This document shows positions 40,983 to 49,862 of a DNA stretch of 64,000 nucleotides, in pieces. Source of the DNA: an uncultured SAR324 cluster bacterium (GTDB lineage Bacteria > SAR324 > NAC60-12); NCBI GenBank assembly GCA_905182865.1, contig CAJJCY010000002.1:381040-445039 (forward strand), written 5' to 3'. Below the pieces are notes generated by a model, which saw nothing but the letters and a program-made list of their open reading frames with translations, did no database searches and was not told where the DNA came from. A program made the position numbers and the translations under genes. The number at the start of each line of letters is the position of its first letter. Position 1 is the stretch's first letter.

Positions 40983-41400
40983 TCAATCAGCTGAAAAATA
41001 TTGCAAGACAGCATCAAGTGTTTTTATTTCAAGAACGGGATTTCCCGGAAAACGTTACGGAGCCTGGCCAAAACGATTGGCCCACACGGCCCGAAAACCA
41101 AAAGTAGTAGATCCGGAAACGTCCCAGGCGTTTGAGGAAAAGAACAATATCTCTTGAGGATCACAGCCGAGTTGATCGACAACCAGTTGATAAATATTCG
41201 GATCCGGCCTGAATATCCTAATTGTATCAACCGAAAACACTCCATCCAAAAGTTCCTCCAAATGGCTGTTACGTACTCCAGCTTCGAGCATTTCAAAAGA
41301 ATCGTTGGAAAGGTTGCTGTACCCAGTCCTTGCTGCTTCAGGTTCCCCTTAACTGCGGCCGGATTCAGCAGAACATTCTGAAACTAAGGAATACTAATTT
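40983..41400 (-). pseudogene. haloacid dehalogenase type II, 3'-half duplicate
   Basis: The pieces NLKQQGLGTA, then EMLEAGVRNSHLEELLDGVFSVDTIRIFRPDPNIYQ, FFSSNAWDVSGSTTFGFRAVWANRFGQAP and after an in-frame TAA, RFPGNPVLEIKTLDAVLQYF, match the C-terminal half of the complete gene at 42199-42888. The nucleophile Asp domain is absent and there is a frame change near 41307. This is the remains of a tandem duplication, with the NHL and selenoprotein genes now in between. Confidence 0.85.
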
Positions 41401-41476
41401 CACTATACTTTTGCTTTTCGTATTCGACAGTGGTTTCAGGATTTGTTAAAAAATGGTCTTAGCTTGATTCTGTCGA

Positions 41477-41701
41477 CTACAAGTTTAGTTCACCGGAACA
41501 CCTGACTGAACCATAGGAACAAAACACACAGCAGTCACCGGTTTTTGCTGTGAAATCTTTGCTGCATAACCTGCAGCGGTAGGTACGAATTCACATATCC
41601 GGAGGAACAATTTCCTCTGAAGCGCGTCGGCAAAGCGGACAGGTGAGAATTGAAGTTAGGTTTTCAAATCCACTTGGTTGAGCTAATGATTTTTCATTCA
41701 T
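41477..41701 (-). CDS. GDCCVxC-type small selenoprotein (TGA read as Sec at residue 37)
   Basis: A 74-residue frame starts with ATG at 41701 and ends with TAG at 41477-41479, crossing one TGA at 41591-41593. Around it: TCPLC (Cys21, Cys24), PPDM-U37-IRTYRCRLC (Cys43, Cys46), KTGDCCVFCSYG (Cys57, 58, 61) and Cys68. This is the GDCCVxC family, known to me as a family with both Cys and Sec members (relatives have Cys or Sec in the position of residue 37, before YxCxxC). A SECIS-like hairpin sits 13 bases after the TGA. The whole conserved C-terminal part, including GDCCVFC, lies after the TGA and is intact, which argues against a random stop. Likely thiol/selenol redox protein, often near metal-handling genes; the role is not established. 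Alternative: a point error TGT/TGC to TGA. Confidence 0.78.
41561..41593 (-). promoter_or_regulatory. bacterial SECIS-like element
   Basis: Minus strand: after TGA (41593-41591), 13 bases, then GCTGCA GGTTA TGCAGC (41577-41561): a perfect 6-bp stem with a five-base loop that starts GGT. In E. coli fdhF mRNA the SECIS upper stem is GGTTGCA GGTC TGCACC with the loop 18 bases after the UGA; here the loop is 19 bases after. Stem, GGU loop start and spacing all fit SelB recognition. Confidence 0.7.
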
Positions 41702-42190
41702 TTTTAGTTTGTGAAATGAGAGGTGCAAATTTCTGAATGTGGTTATTACCAAAATCTACAACATAGATATTGCCTTTTGCATCGACAGTTATATCTGTAG
41801 GACGTTCAAATTCTTCTGGAGCACTGCCTTGAGAACCAAACTCGACGAGGAAATCACCTTCGCCCGTAAAAATCTGCAACAAAAACCTGACACAGCTCAT
41901 CCACTTCAATTTCAGTGGCTACATTAAATTTTCCGGAAGAGTCACCCTTGAGACCGATTCAGAGAAATCCTCCCCATTTTTTTCTCATATTTACCATCTG
42001 GAGAAAACTTTTGGATTCGATTATTGTAAGAGTCCGCTTCATAAAGAGAGTCATCCGGCCCAATTGTAACATCTACCGGATAATCAAAGTTTACTCTAAT
42101 AATTCTGCCTTTTTTGCGGATTTGCGGCAAAGGGGTGTAATTTGACGCAAATGCTTGGACACGATGGTTGTAAAAATCAGCAACAAAGTT
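41694..42190 (-). pseudogene. NHL-repeat beta-propeller remnant
   Basis: Pieces in at least two frames: FVADFYNHRVQAFASNYTPLPQ, VNFDYPVDVTIGPDDSLYEADSYNNRIQKFSPDGKYEKKMG, and EFGSQGSAPEEFERPTDITVDAKGNIYVVDFGNNHIQKFAP. They are NHL blades (F..P.D(I/V)..D..G..YV.D..NN.(I/V)QKF). Only about three blades remain and a complete N-terminus is missing at the HAD gene border. Its last frame ends in TGA at 41694, overlapping the selenoprotein ATG by eight bases. Confidence 0.75.
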
Positions 42191-42198
42191 TTCAGACT

Positions 42199-42888
42199 TC
42201 AGTCTGAAGGTAAGTATTGTAAGACTGCATCCAGCGTTTTAATTTCAAGAACCGGAGTTCCTGGAAGACGCTCCGCTGCTTGTCCGAAACGATTGACCCA
42301 GACTGCCTGAAACCCAAAAGTGGCGGCTCCGGAGACATCCCAGGCGTTTGAGGAAAAGAACAGTATTTCTTCCGGAGTAGATCCAAGTTGATCAACGGCC
42401 ATTTGATAAACTTGCGGTGCAGGTTTAAAAACCCCAATAGTGTCCACCGAAAATATTGAATCCAATAAATTTTCTAAATGGCTGTTGGTGACTCCGGCTT
42501 CCAACATTTTTGGAGTTCCATTGGAAAGTATGGCAGTCCCCAATTCCAGTTCCTTTAAATTTCGCAGAGTTTCCGGAACTTCCGGATAACAGGCCAATTC
42601 GTGGTATGCATTCAGGAGATCCCGGTGCAGACTTTGATCGTCAATGCCGTTAGAATCAAGAGCATAATCCAGAGCGTCCTGAGTAACCTGCCAGAAATCA
42701 ACATAGCGTTTCATCAGACTGCGCAGCCAGGTATACTCCAATTGTTTGGTACGCCACAATGCCGATACGGCTTGTGCTTTTTCTCCTAGTCGGGATTGAT
42801 GACGAGACGCCGCGGAGTGAACATCAAAGAGGGTACCGTAGGCATCAAACACTGCATGTTGAACTGGTTTTAAATTAATTTCATTCAT
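42199..42888 (-). CDS. (S)-2-haloacid dehalogenase type II (HAD superfamily)
   Basis: 229 residues, intact, a normal length. Nucleophile Asp14 in FDAYGTLFD, Arg/substrate region after it, SNG (ILSNGTPKML), Lys in FKPAPQVYQ and the acidic/Asn-rich motif FFSSNAWDVSGAATFGF. Together these mark L-2-haloacid dehalogenase, which displaces halide from short 2-haloacids using an aspartyl-ester intermediate; related non-dehalogenating hydrolases share the fold. Complete copy of the half-gene at 40983-41400. Confidence 0.87.
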   Translation of the reverse strand: MNEINLKPVQHAVFDAYGTLFDVHSAASRHQSRLGEKAQAVSALWRTKQLEYTWLRSLMKRYVDFWQVTQDALDYALDSNGIDDQSLHRDLLNAYHELACYPEVPETLRNLKELELGTAILSNGTPKMLEAGVTNSHLENLLDSIFSVDTIGVFKPAPQVYQMAVDQLGSTPEEILFFSSNAWDVSGAATFGFQAVWVNRFGQAAERLPGTPVLEIKTLDAVLQYLPSD

Positions 42889-42950
42889 GATTATTTTTTA
42901 AGTAAGCCGATACTAGGTTCCACAGAGGGTGCAAAATGTGATTGAAACAG

Positions 42951-43174
42951 CTAATCTGTCTCTGCGGCTAGAATAAATTTAGGGGAATCAATAGAAGGAA
43001 TACCATCACGCGGTGGTCCACCGCCCAGTATCTCTTCCAGAGGGATCAATGGATCTTCAATTGAAAATCCATTGCGCTGGGCCGATTCTGAATGTTCCGG
43101 ACTGATGAAGAGGGTCAATGCCCCTGCTAAAAAAAAGCCGGTAGTCGTAAGCCTACCAACTTCAAAAAGTTCAT
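42951..43174 (-). pseudogene. DUF3179-type protein, N-terminal fragment
   Basis: MNFLKLVGLRLP (43174 onward), a frame change near 43135 (T run), then FFLAGALTLFISPEHSES as the rest of a signal peptide and LIPLEEILGGGPPRDGIPSIDSPKFI. The GGPPKDGIP.ID.PKF block opens the DUF3179 domain, but the remaining 250 or more residues are absent: a stop follows and then the HAD gene. Its ATG overlaps the stop of the small gene upstream (ATGA). Confidence 0.75.
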
Positions 43175-43428
43175 GCTTCCTTGAGTTCTGTTTGCACCTC
43201 TTGCTGGAGAACGTTGCCCACTTGACCCAAACCGTTCCTGGATGGATTTGCGGCATGCGGATCAATGTAATTCATGTCTTCTTCGTTCATATCACCTCTG
43301 AGTAAAATTTCCTGGCAAGGATCGTCGATTTTGGTGATTTTCCCACCGAGATCTAAGAACCGTTCCATAGCAGACTGAACATCTTTATGGCTAACGTAGG
43401 ATGTCACTACCTTTGTCTTGCTTTCCAT
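43171..43428 (-). CDS. small hypothetical protein
   Basis: 85 residues from the ATG at 43428, which follows a good GGAGAT ribosome site. No signal peptide or membrane segment. KVVTSYVSHKDVQSAMERFLDLGGKITKID suggests a helix-rich, soluble protein; single Cys. I do not recognise a family. Overlap of its stop with the next start suggests it was once in an operon with the DUF3179 gene. Confidence 0.6.
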   Translation of the reverse strand: MESKTKVVTSYVSHKDVQSAMERFLDLGGKITKIDDPCQEILLRGDMNEEDMNYIDPHAANPSRNGLGQVGNVLQQEVQTELKEA

Positions 43429-43429
43429 A

Positions 43430-43853
43430 GCATCTCCTTTATTAACTTGGAAGTGAAAGAAATGCAACAGTCTACTTAAAGACGAGTTTCCGGATAAATT
43501 CTTACAACTGTTCCAAAAACTAAACGGACTGTCGAAATTAAACCGCTACATTTAGTACAAAAAAGGTAATGCAAGAAACGTGAAGAATAATTTAAATTAC
43601 ATTATTAAAAATATCTATTCAACCAAGTCCGGGAATCTATAAACTATATTTAATTCAGACGACACAAGTTAAATATATATTGTTTTATCAGTTAGTTGTA
43701 CTGCTATGGAGGAAGTTGAATCGTTGATATAATGATTTTACTGCAGATCTAATTTTCCCTGCTCTGTCTCAAAATTGCTGTTTTTTGACTTTAACAAAAA
43801 TTAATTTTTGGAGCAGAAAATAGAGCTTCCAGAAATATTTACCTACTCTACGG
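43430..43853. other. AT-rich intergenic region downstream of glpD
   Basis: No gene, RNA or repeat recognised on either strand. It separates the end of the glycerol operon from the accessory block. Confidence 0.5.
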
Positions 43854-45438
43854 CTATTCACCAAAATATTCCGACCAGCGTTCAGGAGCATCTTCGCCAA
43901 ACAGAATTTCGCAGGCATCTTTGATACCTTGAGAATTTTTAAGGTCTTCGTGTCGAGCTACCAAAGCAAGTTTTGAGCGGCGTCGCAAAAAATCTTCCAG
44001 AGTCACTATCATTTCCCGTCGAGTAGCCTGTGTCAATTCGCAGCGGATGTAATCGCTTCCTTCAATCAATGGTTCTACCATATCCGGATTCTCCCGGATG
44101 TTTTCCAGGAGTCCAATGGCTTGCGCTCCGTAGCGCCTCCAAAGACGTTTTGACAACACTTCCGAGGCTCCAGCAGAAGTTAATTCATCCAGTCCCATTA
44201 AGTGTACTTGATGAAGATACTCATCTCTAATGGCTTCATGAGGTTCTCCGTACCACTTTCGTTTTGGATAAGGAAGATGAGTTCCTAATTGTTGAACGAC
44301 CTCGCATATTTCTTCACCAACATTGAGGCAGTCAGTAAGTTTACCTCCAAAAATACTGATGTGTTTTCGCTCCCAATCTACATCAACTGCGTGTTTGCGA
44401 GAGAGCTTAATCCATTCTTCATTTTTGTTATTTTGATCACCGGTTTTGATCACCAGGGGGCGCACCCCGCAGCGTTCGGAAATAATATCTACTTCAGTCA
44501 GTGGTTTTGCTAGATTCAGACGTTTGTTAATGTTGTCCAGAACAAAATGCCTATCTTCCGTAGTAACTTCTGTTTCCGGAGTGGAAACACGATTATCGGT
44601 TGTTCCTACCATCGTGCGGTTTCCCATTGGAATTGCAAAAAACAAACGACCATCATCCGCAAAAAAAGTCAACACCCTTTCATTTTTCGTAATTCTTGGA
44701 ACGATTAAATGAATGCCTTTGGAAAATACATGACGATGTTCCGTAGTCAGTTCAGAAATCTTATTTTGTTGATCAACATAAGGTCCGCACGCATTGATAA
44801 TGACAGTGCTCCTTACTTCAAATGTTTCACCATTTCTAGTATTCCGGAGTTGTGTCTGCCATTCCCCCTGAGTATTCCGGACACTTCTCAAAGATTCCAC
44901 GTAATTGACTGCGTTGCAGTTGTAGTTAATAGCGGAACGAATAAAATTAAAAACAAAACGTGCGTCATTGTCGTAGAGGAAATGCATCAGAGTATTCAAA
45001 GCCGCCGATACTGTGTTCGGTGTTGATCGTGGACTCGTCGGTCATTGATTTGCTTGTGGTGTCAAAAAACGTGGGGAACGTGTAAAAAAATTACCAATTG
45101 CCCAATAAAGCAAGGCTCCGCAATAAAGCAAAAATGGTGAAAAACGGAATCCTTTGTCCAGATTGGTAAAAAATCGGATCTCCCGGATGGACGAAGGGTA
45201 AGAACGGAGAAGATGGTTGCGTGACATGCAGAGTTGTCTCACCAAGGGAAATTCGTAAGTTTCCATATATTTGATTCCACCCCAGACGAGATTAGAGGAA
45301 TTTTGACTGGTGAAACCGGCAAAATCACCTTTGTCAACCAAAGCCACTTTAGCGCCTCGTGCGGCAAGGGCCGTTGCTGACAGCTGCACCGTTAATTCCT
45401 CCACCGATGATCAGGACATCGAATGTTTTATTAGCCAT
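43854..45438 (-). CDS. glpD: glycerol-3-phosphate dehydrogenase, FAD-dependent (several frameshifts)
   Basis: Starts MANKTFDVLIIGGGINGAAV at 45438 (FAD Rossmann GGGxxG), continues ALVDKGDFAGFTSQNSSNLVWGGIKYME, TDESTINTEHSIGGFEYSDA, INACGPYVDQ, FAIPMGNRTMVGTTD, VRPLV and the C-terminal helical domain (CELTQATRREMIVTLEDFLRRRSKLAL). Frame breaks at about 45395, 45045 and 44997 interrupt it, all single-base. The membrane-associated enzyme oxidises glycerol-3-phosphate to dihydroxyacetone phosphate and feeds quinones. It ends the ABC operon upstream of it, strongly suggesting that the transported substrate is glycerol or a glycerol phosphate. Confidence 0.9.
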
Positions 45439-45666
45439 TCTTTCAATATTGTTATCTCTCAGGTTCATAAAATATTATAAAATGATTGTTTAACTAAATA
45501 AAAAGCCTGAAAAGAATAACTGAGTATTAAACGTTTTGTTTTTCCTCCCCTAACAGAATAATTCCGAATCAGGGCCTATGCCTCAGCAATATATTATTTC
45601 GACGATTGGAGAATTCTATATCCCGCTTAAAGTGCCAATAGACTGATGCAGTATTCAAATAATAAA
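45439..45666. other. intergenic gap between glpU-like gene and glpD
   Basis: 228 bases, AT-rich, no coding evidence. The gap is long for an operon interior; a processing site or a second promoter for glpD is possible but not demonstrable by eye. Confidence 0.4.
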
Positions 45667-45948
45667 TTAAACCCACTTGAATACTGCGATTGCATAACCA
45701 ATCGAGAAAACCATTGCCCCCCATATTGAAATATCTAAAAGCCCAAGCCACGCAATGTGAATAAAGCCGCTGCCGAGAAGTGTAATAAATAAACGGTCAC
45801 CTCGAGTCGTGTCTAAGCCGAGGATGCCATGTCTTGGATCGCCTCCGGGCTTGAAATACTCCCAGACTACCATCAAGCATAAGAGCAATAAAATTACAAT
45901 GAAAAAAACCGCTGTCGGCCAAGTCCATGCCATCCAGTATAAATCCAT
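45667..45948 (-). CDS. DUF2160 small membrane protein of the glycerol ABC operon (GlpU-like)
   Basis: 93 residues with about three membrane segments: WTWPTAVFFIVILLLLCLMVVWEY, then LFITLLGSGFIHIAWLGLLDISIWGAMVFSIGYAIAVF. The sequence GGDPRHGILGLDTTRGDRLFI between them is conserved in DUF2160. It starts one base after the permease stop. This protein is a fixed companion of glycerol ABC importers; its task is unknown (perhaps subunit stabilisation). Confidence 0.82.
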   Translation of the reverse strand: MDLYWMAWTWPTAVFFIVILLLLCLMVVWEYFKPGGDPRHGILGLDTTRGDRLFITLLGSGFIHIAWLGLLDISIWGAMVFSIGYAIAVFKWV

Positions 45949-46749
45949 TTACACTCTTCCCAAGGCAAAGCCTTTTGCAATGTAGTTACGAACAAAATAG
46001 ATCACAAAAGCCCCTGGAATAAGGGTCAAAGTCCCTGCGGCTGAGAGTAACCCCAATTCATAACCAGCGGTACTGGCAGTGCGTGTCATGGTGGCGGCAA
46101 TTGGTTTAGCGTCGACTGAAGTCAATGTTTTTGCCAGCAGTAACTCAACCCATGAAAACATGAAACAAAAGAAGGCGGCCACTCCAATTCCAGCCGCAAT
46201 TGAAGGCAGAAAAATTTTTATGAAAAATCGCCAAAAAGAATATCCATCCACATATGCAGTTTCATCCAATTCCCTGGGAACACCTGACATGAATCCCTCT
46301 AAAATCCAAACTGCTAGTGGAATATTGAACAGGCAATGAGCCAACGCGACAGCAAGGTGTGTGTCAAAAAGCCCTGAAGCAGAATAAAGTTGAAAAAAGG
46401 GTAACGCAAAGATTGCCGGTGGAGCCATACGGTTTGTCAGCAACCAGAAGAAGACATGCTTGTCTCCAAGAAATTTATAGCGAGAAAAAGCATAGGCCGC
46501 TGGAAGTGCCGCAGTTACAGATATAGCTGTATTCATAATTACGTAACTTATTGAGTTTATGTAACCCTGATACCAAGTACGGTCGGTAAATATTTTTATG
46601 TAATTATCTAAAGTGAAATTATGTGGCCAAAGTGAAAACGTACCAAGTATCTCATTGGTCGTTTTGAAAGACATATTAATTAACCAGTAAATAGGTAACA
46701 TTAAAAAAATAATGTACAGCGTTGGTACTAGCCAAGTTATTCGTTTCAT
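45949..46749 (-). CDS. glpQ: glycerol-type ABC transporter permease (MalG type)
   Basis: 266 residues, six membrane segments, intact. EAA loop ELDETAYVDGYSFWRFFIKIFLPSIAAGIG contacts the ATPases. FNIPLAVWILEGFMSGVPREL and MTRTASTAGYELGLLSAAGTLTLIPG are typical of glycerol importer GlpQ. Overlaps the preceding permease by four bases (ATGA type). Confidence 0.85.
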   Translation of the reverse strand: MKRITWLVPTLYIIFLMLPIYWLINMSFKTTNEILGTFSLWPHNFTLDNYIKIFTDRTWYQGYINSISYVIMNTAISVTAALPAAYAFSRYKFLGDKHVFFWLLTNRMAPPAIFALPFFQLYSASGLFDTHLAVALAHCLFNIPLAVWILEGFMSGVPRELDETAYVDGYSFWRFFIKIFLPSIAAGIGVAAFFCFMFSWVELLLAKTLTSVDAKPIAATMTRTASTAGYELGLLSAAGTLTLIPGAFVIYFVRNYIAKGFALGRV

Positions 46750-47611
46750 CGGGCCTCATTGCGCATCATTAATGTATAAAACACCCAACACATAAGCAAA
46801 ACAATGAGAAAGTAAATCAAAGACATCGCTGCTGCTGGACCGAGATCAAATTGCCCTAACGCAATTTTGACTAGATCTGTGGATAAAAAAGTTGTGCTGT
46901 TACCGGGACCTCCACCCGTTAATACAAATGGTTCTGTATAAATCATAAAGCTATCCATAAAGCGAAGCAGTATAGCGATCGTCAAGACATGTTTGATTTT
47001 GGGCAACTGGATATATCGGAAGATTTGCCATTTAGTGGCTGTATCAATTTGTGCCGCATGAAAAAATGCTTCCGGAATTGCGTTCAGCCCCGCATAAGTC
47101 AATAAAACGACCAACGATGTCCAATGCCAAACATCCATAGCTATGACAGTGGCCCAAGCTGAAATAGGTTGTTGAGTAAAGTTGTAATCAATCCCCATAC
47201 TGTTGACAACATACCCTAACAAACCAATTTCCGGTAAGGCAAAAATATTCCACATTGCTCCCACAACATTCCACGGATGAGTAAGGGTAGTGACATTAAA
47301 ACCAAACACAATGTCGCTCCCAATCCTTTACGTGGCATTGACAGGGCAATCGCAATGCCTAATGGTATTTCTATCAGTAGAACGATGGAGGTAAAAATGA
47401 TTTGCCGCGTCATGGAAGCATGGAACCGTTCTGAATGCAATACCTCCTCATACCACCTAAGGCCTTCCCAGAAGAAGACGTTATTGCCAAAAGTTTCCTG
47501 TACAGAATAATTGACAACTGTCATGAGTGGAATCACTGCATTGAATGCAACCAGTAGAATTACAGGTAAAACCATGAACCACGCTTTTTGATTTGTTACG
47601 CGTGCGATCAT
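46746..47611 (-). CDS. glpP: glycerol-type ABC transporter permease (MalF type; one frameshift)
   Basis: Starts MIARVTNQKAWFMVLPVILLV with the first membrane helix, continues YSVQETFGNNVFFWEGLRWYEE and, after a frame change at about 47270, PWNVVGAMWNIFALPEIG, WHWTSLVVLLTYAGLNAIPEAFFHAAQIDTATKWQIFRYIQLPKIK (EAA loop) and TEPFVLTGGGPGNSTTFLS. Length about 288 after bridging, equal to its paralog at 39928-40794. It starts four bases inside the ATPase gene end, an operon overlap. Confidence 0.87.
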
Positions 47612-48690
47612 GAGGACTCCTTTTTATCATGTAACCAACCATCACAATAAATATGTGTGTTTTCGGGATCAAAACTCACGTGCATATTTTCTGTTGGAAT
47701 TTCCAAATCTTCCGGAACGTAAACATTAAAGTAATATCCGGAATTTTCAACCTTCACTATCCTGTAGCGGCCAACATCGTCAATACGGTTGATGTTTACA
47801 GGAAAGCCATCAGCATCAATTTTGACAAATTCCGGACGCACACCTAGCTCCATTTTTTTTGTTGTTTCTGGCTGTGATATTGGAGCAGAAATTTTGATTC
47901 GATTTCCATTAAATACTGGAAAACCATCATCCAGCTTGCAAGGCAAAAAGTTCATCCCAGGTGAACCGATGAAGTGACCAACAAAGGTGTGATTAGGCTT
48001 TAAAAATAATTCTTCAGGAGTACCAAATTGTACAACCTCACCTTCATACATCACGGCAACTTTTTCAGCAAAAGTCAGTGCTTCTGTCTGGTCGTGTGTG
48101 ACATAAACCATAGTAAATCCGACTTGTCGATGAAGTTTTTTTAGTTTAGTACGTAATTGCCATTTCAGATGAGGATCAATTACTGTCAGTGGTTCATCAA
48201 ACATCATGATATTTACATCAGAACGTACCAGTCCGCGACCCAAGGAAATTTTCTGTTTACCATCCGCTGTAAGCCCGGAAGCTCTTTGATTCAGTGATGC
48301 TGTCAGATCCAGCATTTCAGCAACTGTTTTAACCCGTTCCTCTATTTCAGCATTTGCCATCTTTCTGTTTCTCAAGGGGAAGGCCAAATTATCGTGCACC
48401 GTCATGGTGTCGTACACGACCGGGAATTGAAAAATTTGCGCGATGTTGCGTTGATCCGGAGTTCTCGAAGTTACATCATTGTTGTTAAACAATACTTTTC
48501 CTTCAGTCGGTTGTAACAATCCTGAGACAATATTGAGCAGTGTCGATTTACCGCAGCCAGAAGGGCCAAGAAGAGCATATGCTCCACCATCCTCCCAAAC
48601 CTGATCTATTTTCTCTAAAGCATATTCAGTATTTTCACCTGCATCCGCATTATAGCTGTGTCTAATTTGTTGTAGTCTTACTTCTGCCAT
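47608..48690 (-). CDS. glpT: ABC ATPase of the glycerol importer, degenerate signature motif
   Basis: 360 residues, intact. Walker A GPSGCGKST, Q-loop FQFPVVYDTMTV, Walker B NIMMFDEPLTVIDP and H-loop VYVTHDQTEA are present, but the signature region reads LTADGKQKISLGRG in place of LSGGQQQR. A TOBE-like C-terminal domain follows (GSPGMNFLPCKLDDG, MELGVRPEFVKI). MalK/UgpC architecture. It pairs with the adjacent ATPase, which shows the complementary defect. Its stop overlaps the first permease start. ATPase named as GlpT by analogy to the Rhizobium glycerol system. Confidence 0.85.
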   Translation of the reverse strand: MAEVRLQQIRHSYNADAGENTEYALEKIDQVWEDGGAYALLGPSGCGKSTLLNIVSGLLQPTEGKVLFNNNDVTSRTPDQRNIAQIFQFPVVYDTMTVHDNLAFPLRNRKMANAEIEERVKTVAEMLDLTASLNQRASGLTADGKQKISLGRGLVRSDVNIMMFDEPLTVIDPHLKWQLRTKLKKLHRQVGFTMVYVTHDQTEALTFAEKVAVMYEGEVVQFGTPEELFLKPNHTFVGHFIGSPGMNFLPCKLDDGFPVFNGNRIKISAPISQPETTKKMELGVRPEFVKIDADGFPVNINRIDDVGRYRIVKVENSGYYFNVYVPEDLEIPTENMHVSFDPENTHIYCDGWLHDKKESS

Positions 48691-48702
48691 GAGACTCTTT
48701 CT

Positions 48703-49770
48703 TTATTTAGCATAGACTCTTTCTCCTTCAGTATCGAAGAGGTAGCAATTACTTAGTGATAAAAACATTCCTATTTGCTCCTCTTCCAGAAAATTATAAA
48801 TACCGTGAGTGTGGACAACCCAATTATTTACGTTTACTTTTAAATGTACAAAACTCTCTGAACCGCTGAGCTCTGTTACCAAAACTTCTCCTGCTAATTT
48901 AAGGTCATCATTTTTCGTAGAAGAGAGCTTGAGATGATGTGCCCTGAATCCCAGAGTATAATTTCCATTGGGAATATTTGTGTATTTTGAGGTTTTCCAG
49001 TGGACTCCATCCTCCAGAAAAATGCCTTCCCCATTTTTTTCCACCTCAACAGTATTCAAAGGTGGGTCAGAAAAAGTTTTTGCCGCAATCAAGCTTTTAG
49101 GGTCTCTATACAATGACTGAGTTGGATCATACTGTGTAATCCTGCCTTCATGCAAAGTAGCACTATAACCACCCAGTAATAGTGCTTCCGAAGGTTCTGT
49201 TGTGGTATAAACGACAGTTGCCCCCGTTTCCTCAAAAAGCCGTGGTAATTCTTCACGTAATTCTTCACGTAATTTATAGTCCAGATTGGCCAGAGGTTCA
49301 TCGAGCAAAACTAACTCAGCTTCTTTTGTGAGTGCTCTGGCAAGTGCGGTTCGCTGTTGTTGACCTCCGGACAACTCTGTGGGACGACGATTCAATAAAG
49401 GAGAAATTTTCAAAAGTTCTGCAACTTTATGTACACGGGATTTAACTTCTTTCTCTGCTATTTTTTTGACCCTCAAAGGTGACGCTATATTCTCAAAAAC
49501 CGTCATGTTGGGATAGTTAATAAATTGCTGATAAACCATTGCCACATTTCTTTTCTGAACAGGCAATTTGGTAACATTGATCTCTTTATGCCATATTTCA
49601 CCGGAAGTCGGTTTATCCAACCCGGCCATTAACCTCAGCAATGTAGTCTTTCCAGACAAGGTCGGCCCTAAAATAGTATTAAATATTCCAGGTTTTAATT
49701 TCAGAGAAATCGGAGCTATGATAGTTACTTCATATTCTTTTTTACATATATTTTTAAATTCAAGTGCCAT
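48703..49770 (-). CDS. glpS: ABC ATPase of the glycerol importer, H-loop altered
   Basis: 355 residues, intact. Walker A GPTLSGKTT, Q-loop VYQQFINYPNMTV, canonical signature TELSGGQQQRTALARAL and Walker B LVLLDEPLANLD, but the switch region reads VYTTTEPSEALLLGG: the H-loop His is Thr. C-terminal TOBE-like domain as in MalK. It starts 13 bases upstream of glpT on the same strand and follows the binding-protein gene after about 240 bases with hairpin-forming repeats. Confidence 0.85.
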   Translation of the reverse strand: MALEFKNICKKEYEVTIIAPISLKLKPGIFNTILGPTLSGKTTLLRLMAGLDKPTSGEIWHKEINVTKLPVQKRNVAMVYQQFINYPNMTVFENIASPLRVKKIAEKEVKSRVHKVAELLKISPLLNRRPTELSGGQQQRTALARALTKEAELVLLDEPLANLDYKLREELREELPRLFEETGATVVYTTTEPSEALLLGGYSATLHEGRITQYDPTQSLYRDPKSLIAAKTFSDPPLNTVEVEKNGEGIFLEDGVHWKTSKYTNIPNGNYTLGFRAHHLKLSSTKNDDLKLAGEVLVTELSGSESFVHLKVNVNNWVVHTHGIYNFLEEEQIGMFLSLSNCYLFDTEGERVYAK

Positions 49771-49862
49771 GAAAAATATTTTCTATACAGGTATGCCAGC
49801 ACACGTGCCGACGTAAAAATAAAACAGGAAAAATAACTTTGGCTGGGCTCTATTTTGAACTA

